DNA of 64,000 bases from Ochrobactrum sp. BTU1 (GTDB lineage Bacteria; Pseudomonadota; Alphaproteobacteria; Rhizobiales; Rhizobiaceae), in contig CP076354.1 in the NCBI GenBank assembly GCA_018798825.1, forward strand, positions 434,001 through 498,000, in the 5' to 3' direction. Under the pieces are notes generated by a model. It was not told the origin of the DNA and made no database searches. It was given only the letters and a program-made list of their open reading frames with translations. Positions 26,940 to 35,554 of this stretch are shown piece by piece. Made by a program: the position numbers and the translations under genes. Each line of letters begins with the position of its first letter. Positions within the stretch are counted from its first letter, which is position 1.

Positions 26940-27698
26940 ATGTCATTCAAACGCTTTGCGGTTATTGCTGACATTCATGGCAACAGTGATGCGCTGGCAG
27001 CAGTGCTTGCTGATATTGATGCCCTGAATATCCAAACCATTATCAATCTCGGCGATCATTTAAGTGGGCCGCTCGCTGCGCGCGAAACAGCGGATATGCT
27101 GATGGCGCGTGAGATGATTGCAATTCGTGGCAATCATGACCGTTGGCTGGTTGAAAAAGCCGTGGAAGACATGGGCCCCTCTGATCGCGTTGCCTATGAC
27201 CAGCTGGAAGAGCGGCATCTTGCCTGGCTGCGAGATATGCCCGCAACCAAAGTTCTCGCAGATGGCCGCATTTTTCTGATCCACGGCACGCCCACGAGTG
27301 ACACGACTTACTGGCTCGAAACTGTGACTGCTACTGGCGATGTCGTGCTGAGGCCGAAAAAGCAGATTGAAGCGGAAGCAGAAGGCATTGCCGCATCACT
27401 GATCCTCTGCGGTCATACGCATACGCCGCGCGTTGTGCGGTTGAGCGATGGTCGCCAGATCGTCAATCCCGGCAGCGTTGGCTGTCCCGGTTATGATGAC
27501 GATCATCCCGTGCCACATATTGTGCAGACCGGAACGCCGAATGCGTCTTATGCCGTAATCGATGATGATGCAGATAACTGGCGTGTTACATTCCGCAGTA
27601 TCCCATATGCCCCATCTCGAATGGCTTTGCTTGCTGAGAAGGCAGGCAGGGAAGAATGGGCACATGTCATTCGTACTGGATGGCTTCGCGTCGAATAA
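26940..27698 (+). CDS. Metallophosphoesterase (calcineurin-like)
   Basis: 252-residue two-metal phosphoesterase. Metal-ligand blocks are visible: FAVIADIHGNSDAL (DxH), INLGDHLSGPL (GD), AIRGNHDRW (GNHD) and ILCGHTHTPRVV (GHTH). The order matches the YfcE/MJ0936-like small phosphodiesterases. Substrate unknown. The ATG at 26940 is chosen; a GTG two codons upstream is possible. It ends 70 nt before the toxin-antitoxin pair. Confidence 0.9.
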   Translation: MSFKRFAVIADIHGNSDALAAVLADIDALNIQTIINLGDHLSGPLAARETADMLMAREMIAIRGNHDRWLVEKAVEDMGPSDRVAYDQLEERHLAWLRDMPATKVLADGRIFLIHGTPTSDTTYWLETVTATGDVVLRPKKQIEAEAEGIAASLILCGHTHTPRVVRLSDGRQIVNPGSVGCPGYDDDHPVPHIVQTGTPNASYAVIDDDADNWRVTFRSIPYAPSRMALLAEKAGREEWAHVIRTGWLRVE

Positions 27699-27718
27699 GC
27701 GCGTGAATTTCCGATTTC

Positions 27719-27746
27719 TTGCCATTTGGCAAAATTATGCTATCTT
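27719..27746 (+). promoter_or_regulatory. Palindromic operator overlapping the predicted promoter of the RES/Xre pair
   Basis: The perfect 14-nt palindrome TTGCCATTTGGCAA (27719-27732) contains a -35-like TTGCCA (27719-27724). A -10-like TATCTT (27741-27746) lies 16 nt further on. The antitoxin ATG is at 27769 behind AAGGAAGG. Binding of the antitoxin here would block the -35, as expected for autoregulation of a type II system. Confidence 0.5.
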
Positions 27747-27768
27747 TCCGCCATAAGGAAGGTGTGCC

Positions 27769-28182
27769 ATGGAGCTTCAGCCAATCAGCATAACGCCTGC
27801 GGGCAATCTGTCGAAGGTAATCACCGACGAAGAAGCGGGTGCATTGGCGCGCACCACGGTCAATTTGTTCAAGGCGTGGAAACTGTCAGATATGGAAGCC
27901 AGTACGCTTTTGGGTGATATGTCCCCGCGAACATGGGCGCGCTGGAAAGAAGGTAGCATAGGCCGCATCGACCGTGACTTGCGGATGCGTATGGCGCATC
28001 TTATGGGCATTCACAAAGGCCTGCGCTACATGTTCCGCGATGCTACGCGCGGCTACACCTGGATCAGAAAGCCAAATGGCGCATTCGGCGGTTTGTCGGC
28101 GCTCGATCTCATGTTACGTGGTGAAATCTCAGATCTTGCTGCACTGCGAGAATGGCTCAATGCGGAGCGCGGCGCATGGTAA
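27769..28182 (+). CDS. MbcA/ParS/Xre-type antitoxin (DUF2384)
   Basis: 137-residue antitoxin partner of RES toxins. The N-terminal region is an HTH-like DNA-binding segment (FKAWKLSDMEASTLLGD, then MSPRTWARWKEGS). The C-terminal toxin-binding domain has the family signature PNGAFGGLSALDLMLRGEI and DLAALREWLNAERGAW. It would neutralise the RES toxin encoded next and repress the operon through the upstream palindrome (inference). The ATG has AAGGAAGG upstream; the end overlaps the toxin start. Confidence 0.88.
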   Translation: MELQPISITPAGNLSKVITDEEAGALARTTVNLFKAWKLSDMEASTLLGDMSPRTWARWKEGSIGRIDRDLRMRMAHLMGIHKGLRYMFRDATRGYTWIRKPNGAFGGLSALDLMLRGEISDLAALREWLNAERGAW

Positions 28183-28874
28183 GCGGACTGGCTCAAAAGC
28201 AACATGTTCACTGGCCACAGACTTTCCGCATCATCCGCTCCATTCATCCGCCAATCGACCTGTTTGAAGATATCGCTGATCCGCGTGATTGGGAAGCGCT
28301 GGCTTCGGTCGAGGAAAAGACAAACCCACGCATTCGTTTCGAAATTGGCGATCTTGGCAAGGTGCCTGCTGATCGGCGCGTTGCCGGGCAGGGTGCAACC
28401 TATGTCATGGCACCCTTTGTGCATTGCTCGACAACCCGCCCGGGGCGTTTCAGCGATGGCAGCTACGGTATTTATTATGCCGCTGATCGTGAAGATGTGG
28501 CGGTGGCGGAAACCATCCATCACCATGAAAAATTTATGCGGGCAACCAATGAAGAACCCGGTTGGACTTCCGATTTTCGGGTGCTGATTGGCAGCGTCGA
28601 ACGGGAACTGGACGATGTGAGCAAAGTACCGGGCGTGCTTGATCCGGTTGACTATGGGGCTTCACATACTGAGGGAAAAGATCTGCGCGCAGCGGGAAGT
28701 AACGGACTTCTCTGGCCAAGTGTGCGGATGCGCGGTGGCTCTTGTATCGGGATTTTCTGGCCAAATGTTATAACGATTCCGGTTCAGGGTCGGCATTACA
28801 GCTATCACTGGAATGGAACCCGCGTCGATTTCGTTCGCCAATACGACACGGGTCTAGTGCTTGCGGTAAGCTGA
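28176..28874 (+). CDS. RES-domain toxin
   Basis: 232-residue RES protein. RES toxins of the MbcT/ParT type act on NAD+ or ADP-ribosylate targets. The Arg-Glu-Ser signature region reads TTRPGRFSDGSYGIYYAA followed by DVAVAETIHHHEKF, and the C-terminal part includes LLWPSVRMRGGSCIGIFWP. The ATG at 28176 lies inside the last codons of the antitoxin, overlapping its stop by 7 nt, which is typical of antitoxin-first type II operons. Whether it is active cannot be judged by reading. Confidence 0.88.
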   Translation: MVSGLAQKQHVHWPQTFRIIRSIHPPIDLFEDIADPRDWEALASVEEKTNPRIRFEIGDLGKVPADRRVAGQGATYVMAPFVHCSTTRPGRFSDGSYGIYYAADREDVAVAETIHHHEKFMRATNEEPGWTSDFRVLIGSVERELDDVSKVPGVLDPVDYGASHTEGKDLRAAGSNGLLWPSVRMRGGSCIGIFWPNVITIPVQGRHYSYHWNGTRVDFVRQYDTGLVLAVS

Positions 28875-28876
28875 TC

Positions 28877-29128
28877 TTATGGGGCTTCCTGAATGTCGGT
28901 GACGAAGCGCGTATTGTCGGCTTCATCATAAAGAATGATGACCTTCATGCCTTTGTTAATAGCGGAATAATCAAACTCTCCCGGCAACTTATAGGTCTTG
29001 CCGTCATCCAGTGTAATTGTTTCCTTATCCTGATTGATGCCGGTGATCTTGCCTTCGACATCATCCGCCATGGCAACGGTCGAAAAGAGCGAGGCAATAA
29101 TGAAGAGCAGTCCCACAATATACTGCAT
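28877..29128 (-). CDS. DUF1344 family periplasmic protein
   Basis: 83-residue secreted protein. The signal peptide is MQYIVGLLFIIASLFSTVAMA, cleaved after AMA. The mature part, EGKITGINQDKETITLDDGKT then YKLPGEFDYSAI, matches DUF1344, a small beta-rich family of unknown function in rhizobia. The ATG at 29128 has AGGAGG nine bases upstream; an in-frame ATG at 29137 sits directly against that site and is too close. It is convergent with the RES gene (2 nt between stops). Confidence 0.78.
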   Translation of the reverse strand: MQYIVGLLFIIASLFSTVAMADDVEGKITGINQDKETITLDDGKTYKLPGEFDYSAINKGMKVIILYDEADNTRFVTDIQEAP

Positions 29129-29438
29129 GGGTGTCATCCTCCTTTTGAGTGCCCGACCGTCAACTGACTGATTCGACACGAATTGCATTTTGCGCAATTG
29201 CTTCCCTCAAAGTTTATATGAGCCGACAGTATGGGCTGAAACTAAAGGGCGCAACTTGATTGTGGACGCATTTTAGCCGACGGAATGTGTCAAAAAGAAT
29301 GCGGTATGTGGATGATCCGATGGAAATTTTGCGAACGGTATGTGGCTAATCCCAGCTATAATTTGACCGTTGCTCAAAAGGCCAATAAAACCGGCCCATA
29401 TCTTGCCGGCAAAGGCGCTCCGTAATCAGGCTTAGCTC
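29129..29438. other. 310-nt spacer between DUF1344 and aroC
   Basis: No coding frame is seen here. It holds the DUF1344 promoter region on the minus strand and, on the plus strand, direct repeats and a TATAAT box described separately. No RNA gene is recognised. Confidence 0.5.
29281..29362 (+). promoter_or_regulatory. Direct repeats and -10 box upstream of aroC
   Basis: CGGTATGTGG occurs at 29302-29311 and 29336-29345, extended to CGGTATGTGGnTnATCC, with a weaker CGGAATGTGT at 29281. TATAAT follows at 29357-29362. The -35 position (AACGGT) is poor and falls within the second repeat, which suggests activator-dependent use. The aroC ATG is 77 nt further. Confidence 0.35.
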
Positions 29439-30533
29439 ATGTCTCATAACAGTTTCGGTCATCTGTTTCGCGTAACCACCTGGGGCGAAAGCCATGGTAT
29501 TGCGCTTGGTTGTGTCGTGGATGGTTGCCCTCCTGGCATTACCTTTACCGAAGCCGAAATTCAGTCCTATCTCGATAAGCGCAAGCCGGGTCAGTCGAAA
29601 TATACGACCCAGCGTCGCGAGCCGGATCAGGTTCGTGTGCTTTCTGGTGTGCTTCTGGGCGACGATGGTGTCACCATGACCACCACTGGCACGCCGATTT
29701 CGATGATGATCGAAAACACTGATCAGCGCTCCAAGGATTATGGTGATATTGCAAAGCAGTATCGTCCGGGCCATGCCGATTATGCTTACGACGTCAAATA
29801 CGGCATTCGCGATTATCGCGGCGGTGGTCGTTCCTCGGCACGCGAAACCGCAGCCCGCGTTGCGGCTGGCGCAATTGCTCGTAAGGTTGTTCCGGGTTTG
29901 CAGGTGCGTGGTGCGCTCGTCTCGATGGGCGTGCACGACATTGATCGTTCGCGTTGGGACTGGAACGAAGTCGATAACAACCCGTTCTTCACGCCGGATG
30001 CTGGTTCTGTGGAGGTCTTCGCGGACTATCTGGATGGCATCCGTAAGAATGGCTCTTCCATCGGCGCGATTATTGAAATCGTCGCAGATGGCGTGCCTGC
30101 AGGCATTGGCGCACCGATCTACGGTAAGCTTGATCAGGATATCGCCAGCCTGCTGATGTCGATCAACGCCGTGAAAGGCGTCGAAATTGGCAACGGCTTT
30201 GAGGCTGCACGCCTGACAGGCGAAGAAAACGCCGACGAAATGCGTATCGGTAATGATGGTCAGCCGATGTTCCTGTCCAATCAGGCGGGCGGCGTGCTTG
30301 GTGGTATTGCAACGGGTGCGCCCGTGGTGGCACGCTTTGCAGTGAAGCCGACGTCATCGATCCTGACGCCACGCAAATCCATTGATAAGGACGGCAAAGA
30401 AGTGGATGTGATGACCAAAGGACGCCACGATCCTTGCGTGGGCATTCGCGCTGTGCCGATTGGCGAAGCGATGGTCGCTTGCGCAATTGCCGATCACTAT
30501 CTGCGCCATCGTGGACAGACGGGACGTATCTAA
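29439..30533 (+). CDS. aroC: Chorismate synthase
   Basis: Last step of the shikimate pathway, forming chorismate from EPSP with reduced FMN. The 364-residue protein starts [20 protein letters not shown], and has the signatures [18 protein letters not shown] and [20 protein letters not shown]. Length matches the family (about 360). It is followed by ribB; a gap of 74 nt contains short inverted sequences but no convincing terminator. Confidence 0.97.
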   Translation: MSHNSFGHLFRVTTWGESHGIALGCVVDGCPPGITFTEAEIQSYLDKRKPGQSKYTTQRREPDQVRVLSGVLLGDDGVTMTTTGTPISMMIENTDQRSKDYGDIAKQYRPGHADYAYDVKYGIRDYRGGGRSSARETAARVAAGAIARKVVPGLQVRGALVSMGVHDIDRSRWDWNEVDNNPFFTPDAGSVEVFADYLDGIRKNGSSIGAIIEIVADGVPAGIGAPIYGKLDQDIASLLMSINAVKGVEIGNGFEAARLTGEENADEMRIGNDGQPMFLSNQAGGVLGGIATGAPVVARFAVKPTSSILTPRKSIDKDGKEVDVMTKGRHDPCVGIRAVPIGEAMVACAIADHYLRHRGQTGRI

Positions 30534-30607
30534 AAAATAGAAAGTTCAGTTTCAGGAACTGAGGGCCGGTTTTCGACTGAAGCTGTGGTACAACCATTGA
30601 GGCTGAA

Positions 30608-31723
30608 ATGAGCTATAATCAGAAACAGGTCGTTGATGCGCTGCGCGCTTTTGAGCGTGGCGAAATTGTTGTGGTCATGGATGATGATGGGCGCGAGAAC
30701 GAAGGCGACCTGATCGTTGCAGCCGTTCACTGCACGCCGGAAAAGATGGCCTTCATCGTTCGTTACACGTCGGGCATCGTCTGCACGCCAATGACGCGTG
30801 ATGAAGCCAAGCGTCTTAATCTGGCGCCGATGGTAGCGGAAAATGAGTCCGCTCACACAACGGCTTTCACAGTCACGGTTGATTATCGCCACGGTACAAC
30901 GACCGGCATTTCGGCCGAAGACCGCACGCTCACTGTCCGCAACCTCGCAAATCCGAATGCCGGTGCTTCGGATTTCGTGCGTCCCGGCCATATTTTTCCG
31001 CTGATCGCCCGCGAAGGCGGTGTGTTGATGCGCTCCGGCCATACGGAAGCAGCTGTTGACCTCTGCAAGCTCGCAAATCTCCCGCCAATTGGCGTGATCT
31101 GCGAATTGATCAATGATGATGGCACAGTCATGCGTGGCCCTGATGTGACGGCATTTGCTGAAAAGCACACGCTGCATCGCGTTACGGTAGCTGATCTCAT
31201 CGCCTATCGTCAGCGCAAGGAAACGCTGGTCAAGCGCATCAGCGACGCGCCAGTGAAAACCTGTGCAGGCCCAGCCCATGCCTATACTTACGAATTGCCT
31301 TGGGAGCCGATGCAGCATGTCGCTGTTGTCTTTGGCGATATTCGTGATGGTGAAGAAGTCCCTGTCCGTCTGCACCGCGAAGACGTGATCAACGATGTTT
31401 TCGGCAGCACCGGCAACAATCTCGACGCGATTATGAAGCGTATGGGCAAGGAAGGCCGTGGCGTTCTGGTTTACCTGCGTGAAGGTTCTGTCGGGGTTCG
31501 TGCAGATCACCGTGATGCGCGTGCGCGTGAAGCGCTGCTTGGCGAACACGAAGCTCATGCTGAAGCTGTTGCTCGCGAAGAGGAATGGCGCCAGATCGGT
31601 CTGGGCGCACAGATTCTGAAAGACCTGGGCATCACATCGATCGTGCTTCTGGCATCGCGTGAACGCCACTATGTTGGTCTTGAAGGTTTCGGCATAAACA
31701 TCGCCCGCACCGAAATCATCTGA
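30608..31723 (+). CDS. ribB: 3,4-dihydroxy-2-butanone 4-phosphate synthase with a degenerate GTP-cyclohydrolase-II-like domain
   Basis: Riboflavin precursor enzyme (ribulose-5-phosphate to DHBP). The RibB domain (residues about 1-205) is intact, with DDDGRENEGDL, TSGIVCTPMTRDEAKRL and HTEAAVDLCKLANL. Residues about 206-371 have the GCHII fold pattern (VRLHREDVINDVFGS, KEGRGVLVYLRE) but lack the zinc-binding Cys residues of the usual SECLTGDVFGSxxCDCG region. It reads DVFGSTGNNLDAIM instead, so this part should not be a cyclohydrolase. A separate RibA would be needed elsewhere in the genome. Confidence 0.92.
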   Translation: MSYNQKQVVDALRAFERGEIVVVMDDDGRENEGDLIVAAVHCTPEKMAFIVRYTSGIVCTPMTRDEAKRLNLAPMVAENESAHTTAFTVTVDYRHGTTTGISAEDRTLTVRNLANPNAGASDFVRPGHIFPLIAREGGVLMRSGHTEAAVDLCKLANLPPIGVICELINDDGTVMRGPDVTAFAEKHTLHRVTVADLIAYRQRKETLVKRISDAPVKTCAGPAHAYTYELPWEPMQHVAVVFGDIRDGEEVPVRLHREDVINDVFGSTGNNLDAIMKRMGKEGRGVLVYLREGSVGVRADHRDARAREALLGEHEAHAEAVAREEEWRQIGLGAQILKDLGITSIVLLASRERHYVGLEGFGINIARTEII

Positions 31724-31759
31724 CACAGTGTTGTCGGCTAAAGATGCTACAGGATCGCA

Positions 31760-32710
31760 ATGACAACACGGCTTTACTGGCATCCTACCTATCTTGAACA
31801 TATAGTGCCGCCCGGACATCCCGAGCGGCCTGACCGCATTCGTGCGCTGATGAGCGAGCTGGAAGGACCGGATTTCTACCGTCTCGACCGTGTGGAAGCG
31901 CGGATGGCATCAGAAGATGCCATCCTGCTCGTGCATCCTGAAAGCTATGTCGACGAAATCCGTAAGCAAATTCCCGATGGCATAGACGATGAGGAAGCGC
32001 CGCAACCGATCAACAAGCTTGGCGTCGATACCTATGTGAGCCCGAAAAGCTGGGAAGCAGCATTGCTAGCCATTGGTGGCGCAAATGCTGCTGTCGATGA
32101 TGTGTTTTCCGGGAAAGCTGATAACGTCTTTGTCGCTTCACGCCCGCCCGGTCATCATGCCGAGCTGTCAACGGCAATGGGCTTCTGCCTGTTTAACACT
32201 GTTGCTATCGCAGCGCGTCATGCGCAGCGCAATCATGGTGCGGAACGCATCGCAATCGTTGATTGGGACGTGCATCATGGCAACGGCACGCAAGATATCT
32301 TCAAAGATGATCCGAGCGTTCTTTACTGTTCGACGCACCAGTTTCCGCTTTTTCCTGGCACAGGCCGGAAAGATGAGGTGGGTGTCGGTAACATCGTCAA
32401 TGCTCCGCTTTCGCCCAATACCGGCAGCCGGGAATTTCGCGAGGCATTTAATAGTCGTGTATTGCCTGCTTTGGACAACTTCCGGCCAGATTTGATCCTT
32501 ATTTCGGCTGGCTTCGACGCGCATTTCCGCGATCCTCTTGCCGAGATCAATCTCGATGAATCGGATTTCGATTGGGCGACGGGCAAGCTCATGGAACGTG
32601 CTGAACGGTTCTGCAATCACCGACTGGTGAGTGTGCTTGAAGGTGGATATGATCTTGAGGGCTTGTCGCAGTCCGCGTCTTCTCATATTACGCGGCTGTT
32701 GAAAGGATAA
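31760..32710 (+). CDS. Histone-deacetylase-family (AcuC/HDAC-like) amidohydrolase
   Basis: 316-residue zinc deacetylase of the arginase/HDAC fold. Active-site blocks are RPPGHHAELSTAMGFC, IVDWDVHHGNGTQDIF (zinc ligands D and H) and LILISAGFDAHFRDPL. It likely deacetylates small acetyl-polyamines or acetyl-lysine; substrate unknown. It is 3 nt upstream of xseB, so the two are probably co-transcribed, and 36 nt after ribB. Confidence 0.92.
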   Translation: MTTRLYWHPTYLEHIVPPGHPERPDRIRALMSELEGPDFYRLDRVEARMASEDAILLVHPESYVDEIRKQIPDGIDDEEAPQPINKLGVDTYVSPKSWEAALLAIGGANAAVDDVFSGKADNVFVASRPPGHHAELSTAMGFCLFNTVAIAARHAQRNHGAERIAIVDWDVHHGNGTQDIFKDDPSVLYCSTHQFPLFPGTGRKDEVGVGNIVNAPLSPNTGSREFREAFNSRVLPALDNFRPDLILISAGFDAHFRDPLAEINLDESDFDWATGKLMERAERFCNHRLVSVLEGGYDLEGLSQSASSHITRLLKG

Positions 32711-32713
32711 ACC

Positions 32714-32968
32714 ATGGTAACCGAACCGTCCAACACCGACATTGCAGTTATGAGCTTTGAGGATGCCTTGAAGCAGCTAGAGAAGATCGTCGATGATCTG
32801 GAGCGGGGCGATGTGCCGCTGGAAGAATCCATCCGCATCTATGAGCGTGGCGAAGCGCTGAAGAAGCATTGCGATACGCTGCTCAAATCTGCAGAAGACA
32901 AGGTCGAGAAAATTCGCATTGGCCGTGACGGTCAGCCAGCGGGTACAGAACCGCTCGACGCTGAATAA
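32714..32968 (+). CDS. xseB: Exodeoxyribonuclease VII small subunit
   Basis: 84-residue small subunit of ExoVII, which with XseA degrades single-stranded DNA. Family core: [20 protein letters not shown] and [18 protein letters not shown]. The acidic ends are normal. ATG 32714 follows the HDAC-like gene by 3 nt. Rhizobial xseB is often just upstream of dxs; here dxs is about 2.8 kb downstream, behind four small genes. It is convergent with the DedA gene. Confidence 0.93.
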   Translation: MVTEPSNTDIAVMSFEDALKQLEKIVDDLERGDVPLEESIRIYERGEALKKHCDTLLKSAEDKVEKIRIGRDGQPAGTEPLDAE

Positions 32969-32977
32969 ATCTCAGAC

Positions 32978-33496
32978 TTAAAACATCGCCTTGAGCTGGG
33001 CGGCGTAGGGCGCAAGCACGCCGCTCAGGAGATAGGGCCCTAGTCCCCAGACGAGTGTCCAACCGGCAGCGCCAATCACATTGGCAGCCAGAAAATGCAT
33101 AGGGTTCATTTTCATGGAACCTGCGACAATGCCGTTTAATTGTCTAAGCAGGACGACAAAGCGCGCTGTCGCGACCACATAGATACCCTTGCTCTCAAAC
33201 ATTTTCTCGAATTTATCGAGACGCTCCGGCGTCAGTTTCACGTAGTGCCCGTATCGCAGAATGAGCGCGCGCCCGCCAAAGCGCCCAATCGCATAGCCGG
33301 TACAATCACCTAAAACCGCACCAACAAACACCGCCAGAATGACCATCTCGATATTGAGTGTGCCATGCAGCGCTAAGAGCGAACTTGCAATCAATGCGCT
33401 TTCACCGGGAAGCGGTGCGCCAAAAGACTCGAAATAGACGATGACGAAGAGGGCCAGCGCGCCATAGGCGGCGATATAAGGCTCAATAAAGCTCAT
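32978..33496 (-). CDS. DedA family membrane protein
   Basis: 172-residue inner-membrane protein of the DedA family (lipid scramblase/transport-related, needed for envelope homeostasis). It shows four to five helices, the conserved ESFGAPLPGESALIASS block and GRFGGRALILRYG, and the family signature ATARFVVLLRQLNGIVAGSM. ATG 33496. Convergent with xseB (9 nt). Partner unknown. Confidence 0.9.
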   Translation of the reverse strand: MSFIEPYIAAYGALALFVIVYFESFGAPLPGESALIASSLLALHGTLNIEMVILAVFVGAVLGDCTGYAIGRFGGRALILRYGHYVKLTPERLDKFEKMFESKGIYVVATARFVVLLRQLNGIVAGSMKMNPMHFLAANVIGAAGWTLVWGLGPYLLSGVLAPYAAQLKAMF

Positions 33497-33514
33497 ACGG
33501 AAACCACGCTAAAC

Positions 33515-33544
33515 ATGAAAAGGCTCCGGCGCGAACCGGAGCCT
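33515..33544 (-). terminator. Terminator of the GlsB-family gene
   Basis: On the minus strand AGGCTCCGG pairs with CCGGAGCCT (33536-33544 with 33521-33529) around a 6-nt loop, followed by TTTTC. It lies just after the GlsB-family stop. Confidence 0.8.
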
Positions 33545-33564
33545 AAGCACTATAGTTGGTTTTG

Positions 33565-33828
33565 TTAGCCGATGGAACGCTTGCCGGTGATCTTGTGGTA
33601 AGCCCACAAGACGATAATGGAACCGATAATTGCAATGATCAGGCTCATTGGATCAAATGCGCCTGTGACGCCTCGACCGAAAAGAGCGGAAGAAAGAACG
33701 CCGCCAACGATTGCTCCGACAATGCCCAAAGCAATGTCGAAAAACACCCCCTGACCGCTTTTATTGACGATTTTGCTGCCGATGAAGCCGGCAATCAAGC
33801 CTAATATAATCCAGCTTATTACAGACAT
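33565..33828 (-). CDS. GlsB/YeaQ/YmgE family stress-response membrane protein
   Basis: 87-residue membrane protein with three hydrophobic segments. The signature is WIILGLIAGFIGSKIVNKSG, then LGIVGAIVGGVLSSALFG. The family is stress-induced in other bacteria; its biochemical role is unknown. It is divergent from the YidB-like gene. A terminator follows. Confidence 0.88.
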   Translation of the reverse strand: MSVISWIILGLIAGFIGSKIVNKSGQGVFFDIALGIVGAIVGGVLSSALFGRGVTGAFDPMSLIIAIIGSIIVLWAYHKITGKRSIG

Positions 33829-33993
33829 CTAATATCTCCGATTGCGAAAATAAGGTTTTGCATCAGACAGTTAGAAAATTTTCACAATAGTTTCGATTTG
33901 GCAAGGTATAATGCTTGTCAAAGGCGGAAACTTATTTCACCTTAACTTATCGCGTGTGAGAAAACCACAGCGACCAACAGGGAGTATCGTGTG

Positions 33994-34560
33994 ATGGGAA
34001 GTTATGACGACAATTCCAACAATTCGCCGATCCCCGGCGGCAGCCTTGCCAAGCCGGTTCTGATCGCGCTCGGTGCGCTTCTGGTCGGCAAGATGCTGAA
34101 AGGGCATAGTGAGGAGCCTGAACAGCCAGCTTCCATTCCAGACCAGTCTGCTCCTCAGCAGGCGGATAACGGTGGCGGTCTGCTTGGCGGTATTCTGGGT
34201 GGCCTCGGTGGTTTGCTGGGTGGTGCGCTCGCAAGTGGCGGTGCAGCTTCCGCACCGACTGCTCCCGGTCCACTTGGCGGCGGCTTAGGCGGTCTTCTCG
34301 ATCAGCTCAAACAGGCAGGTCTTGGCGATAAGGTGGATTCCTGGGTTGGGCAGGGCAGCAATCATCAGATTGAACCGGGTCAGCTCGGAGATGCACTCGG
34401 CCAGAAGACTTTGAGCGAAATCGCTGCTCATGCAGGGATTGATCAGCAGGAATTGCTTAATCAGCTATCGCAAGTTCTTCCGGGGCTGGTGGACAAGCTG
34501 ACGACCAACGGACAGGTGCCAGACACAAACGAATTGTCGCGCCTGTTGCACAATCGCTAA
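33994..34560 (+). CDS. YidB/DUF937-like Gly-rich protein
   Basis: 188-residue protein of the YidB type. It has an N-terminal hydrophobic stretch (GSLAKPVLIALGALLVGKML). A long Gly/Leu-rich region (about 60-105) with repeated GGLLGG units follows. The C-terminal domain contains NHQIEPGQLGDALGQKTLSE and LLNQLSQVLPGLVDKLT, as in DUF937 proteins. Function unknown. ATG 33994 has GGGAG nine bases upstream; a GTG at 33991 is immediately before it. Confidence 0.82.
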   Translation: MGSYDDNSNNSPIPGGSLAKPVLIALGALLVGKMLKGHSEEPEQPASIPDQSAPQQADNGGGLLGGILGGLGGLLGGALASGGAASAPTAPGPLGGGLGGLLDQLKQAGLGDKVDSWVGQGSNHQIEPGQLGDALGQKTLSEIAAHAGIDQQELLNQLSQVLPGLVDKLTTNGQVPDTNELSRLLHNR

Positions 34561-34583
34561 TACGGTCTTATTTTTCTACATCA

Positions 34584-34618
34584 CGCACCGGCAAACGGCT
34601 TGCCGGTGCGCTTTTATT
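34584..34618 (+). terminator. Rho-independent terminator after the YidB-like gene
   Basis: CGCACCGGCAA (34584-34594) pairs with TTGCCGGTGCG (34600-34610) around ACGGC, followed by CTTTTATT. Confidence 0.85.
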
Positions 34619-34631
34619 TGGTGGCAGTCCG

Positions 34632-35552
34632 ATGAGTTTTTTCCCTTGTCCTGATCCGGTTCTTGGCGACAAGACTTCCGTAGATGCAATCGAAACTCTG
34701 GTCATTCCGCGTACGAGCGATATTGGAGGGCTGGAAGTGCGTCGAGCTTTGCCGACCGTACGCAGGCGTCTGGTTGGGCCTTTCATTTTCTTTGATCGCA
34801 TGGGACCTGCAGTTTTAAAGGATGGCGATGCGCTTGATGTCCGCCCGCATCCGCATATCGGTCTATCTACCGTGACCTATCTTTTCGATGGTCATATCCG
34901 CCATCGTGACAGCCTCGGCACTGAAATGGTGATCCGTCCGGGGGATGTGAACCTCATGACGGCAGGTCGTGGCATTGTCCATTCCGAGCGTTCGCCTGAA
35001 GAAGAACGCAATGGACCGCTGTCGATTTCCGGCGTGCAGACATGGTTGGCACTGCCGGAGCAATTTGAAGAAATCGATCCGCATTTCTATCATACCAATT
35101 CGCCCGATCTGCCACTGATGGAAGATCGCGAGTTTAACGGGCGTTTGATTATCGGCTCGCTGCATGGCGTTTCATCGCCGGTGATCCAGCACGCGGAGAC
35201 ACTTTATGCCGATATTGAAGTGTTGCCTGGAGGGCGCTTTCATATCCCGCCGACCACGGAAGAGCGTGCTATCTATACGCTGCGCGGCAATGTCGGCATT
35301 GGCGGTGACGTGTTTCCAGCGGACCGCCTGCTGGCTTTCCGTCCGGGTGATGATATCGTGGTGCAGGCTGGCCCTGACGGCGCGCATTTTATGCTATTTG
35401 GTGGAGCGGCACTTGGTTCCAAGCGATATGTCTGGTGGAATTTCGTTTCGTCTTCCAAAGAGCGTATTGAACAGGCCAAAGAGGAATGGCGCACTGGACG
35501 CTTTGATATTGTGCCGGGCGATGAAGAAGAATTCATACCTTTGCCGGAATGA
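34632..35552 (+). CDS. Pirin family protein
   Basis: 306-residue cupin protein. The metal-binding block HPHIGLSTVTYLFDGHIRHR (from DVRPHPHIG) is typical of bacterial pirins. A further conserved part is GDVNLMTAGRGIVHSERSP. Pirins have been linked to quercetinase and redox roles; the function here is unknown. ATG 34632 starts right after the preceding terminator. Its stop TGA (35550-35552) is 2 nt from an RS-type half element. Confidence 0.9.
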   Translation: MSFFPCPDPVLGDKTSVDAIETLVIPRTSDIGGLEVRRALPTVRRRLVGPFIFFDRMGPAVLKDGDALDVRPHPHIGLSTVTYLFDGHIRHRDSLGTEMVIRPGDVNLMTAGRGIVHSERSPEEERNGPLSISGVQTWLALPEQFEEIDPHFYHTNSPDLPLMEDREFNGRLIIGSLHGVSSPVIQHAETLYADIEVLPGGRFHIPPTTEERAIYTLRGNVGIGGDVFPADRLLAFRPGDDIVVQAGPDGAHFMLFGGAALGSKRYVWWNFVSSSKERIEQAKEEWRTGRFDIVPGDEEEFIPLPE

Positions 35553-35554
35553 TG

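Noticed and set aside
33907..33912. TATAAT upstream of the YidB-like gene as a promoter
   Set aside because: No acceptable -35 is found at 16-18 nt and the region also serves the divergent GlsB gene; left uncalled.
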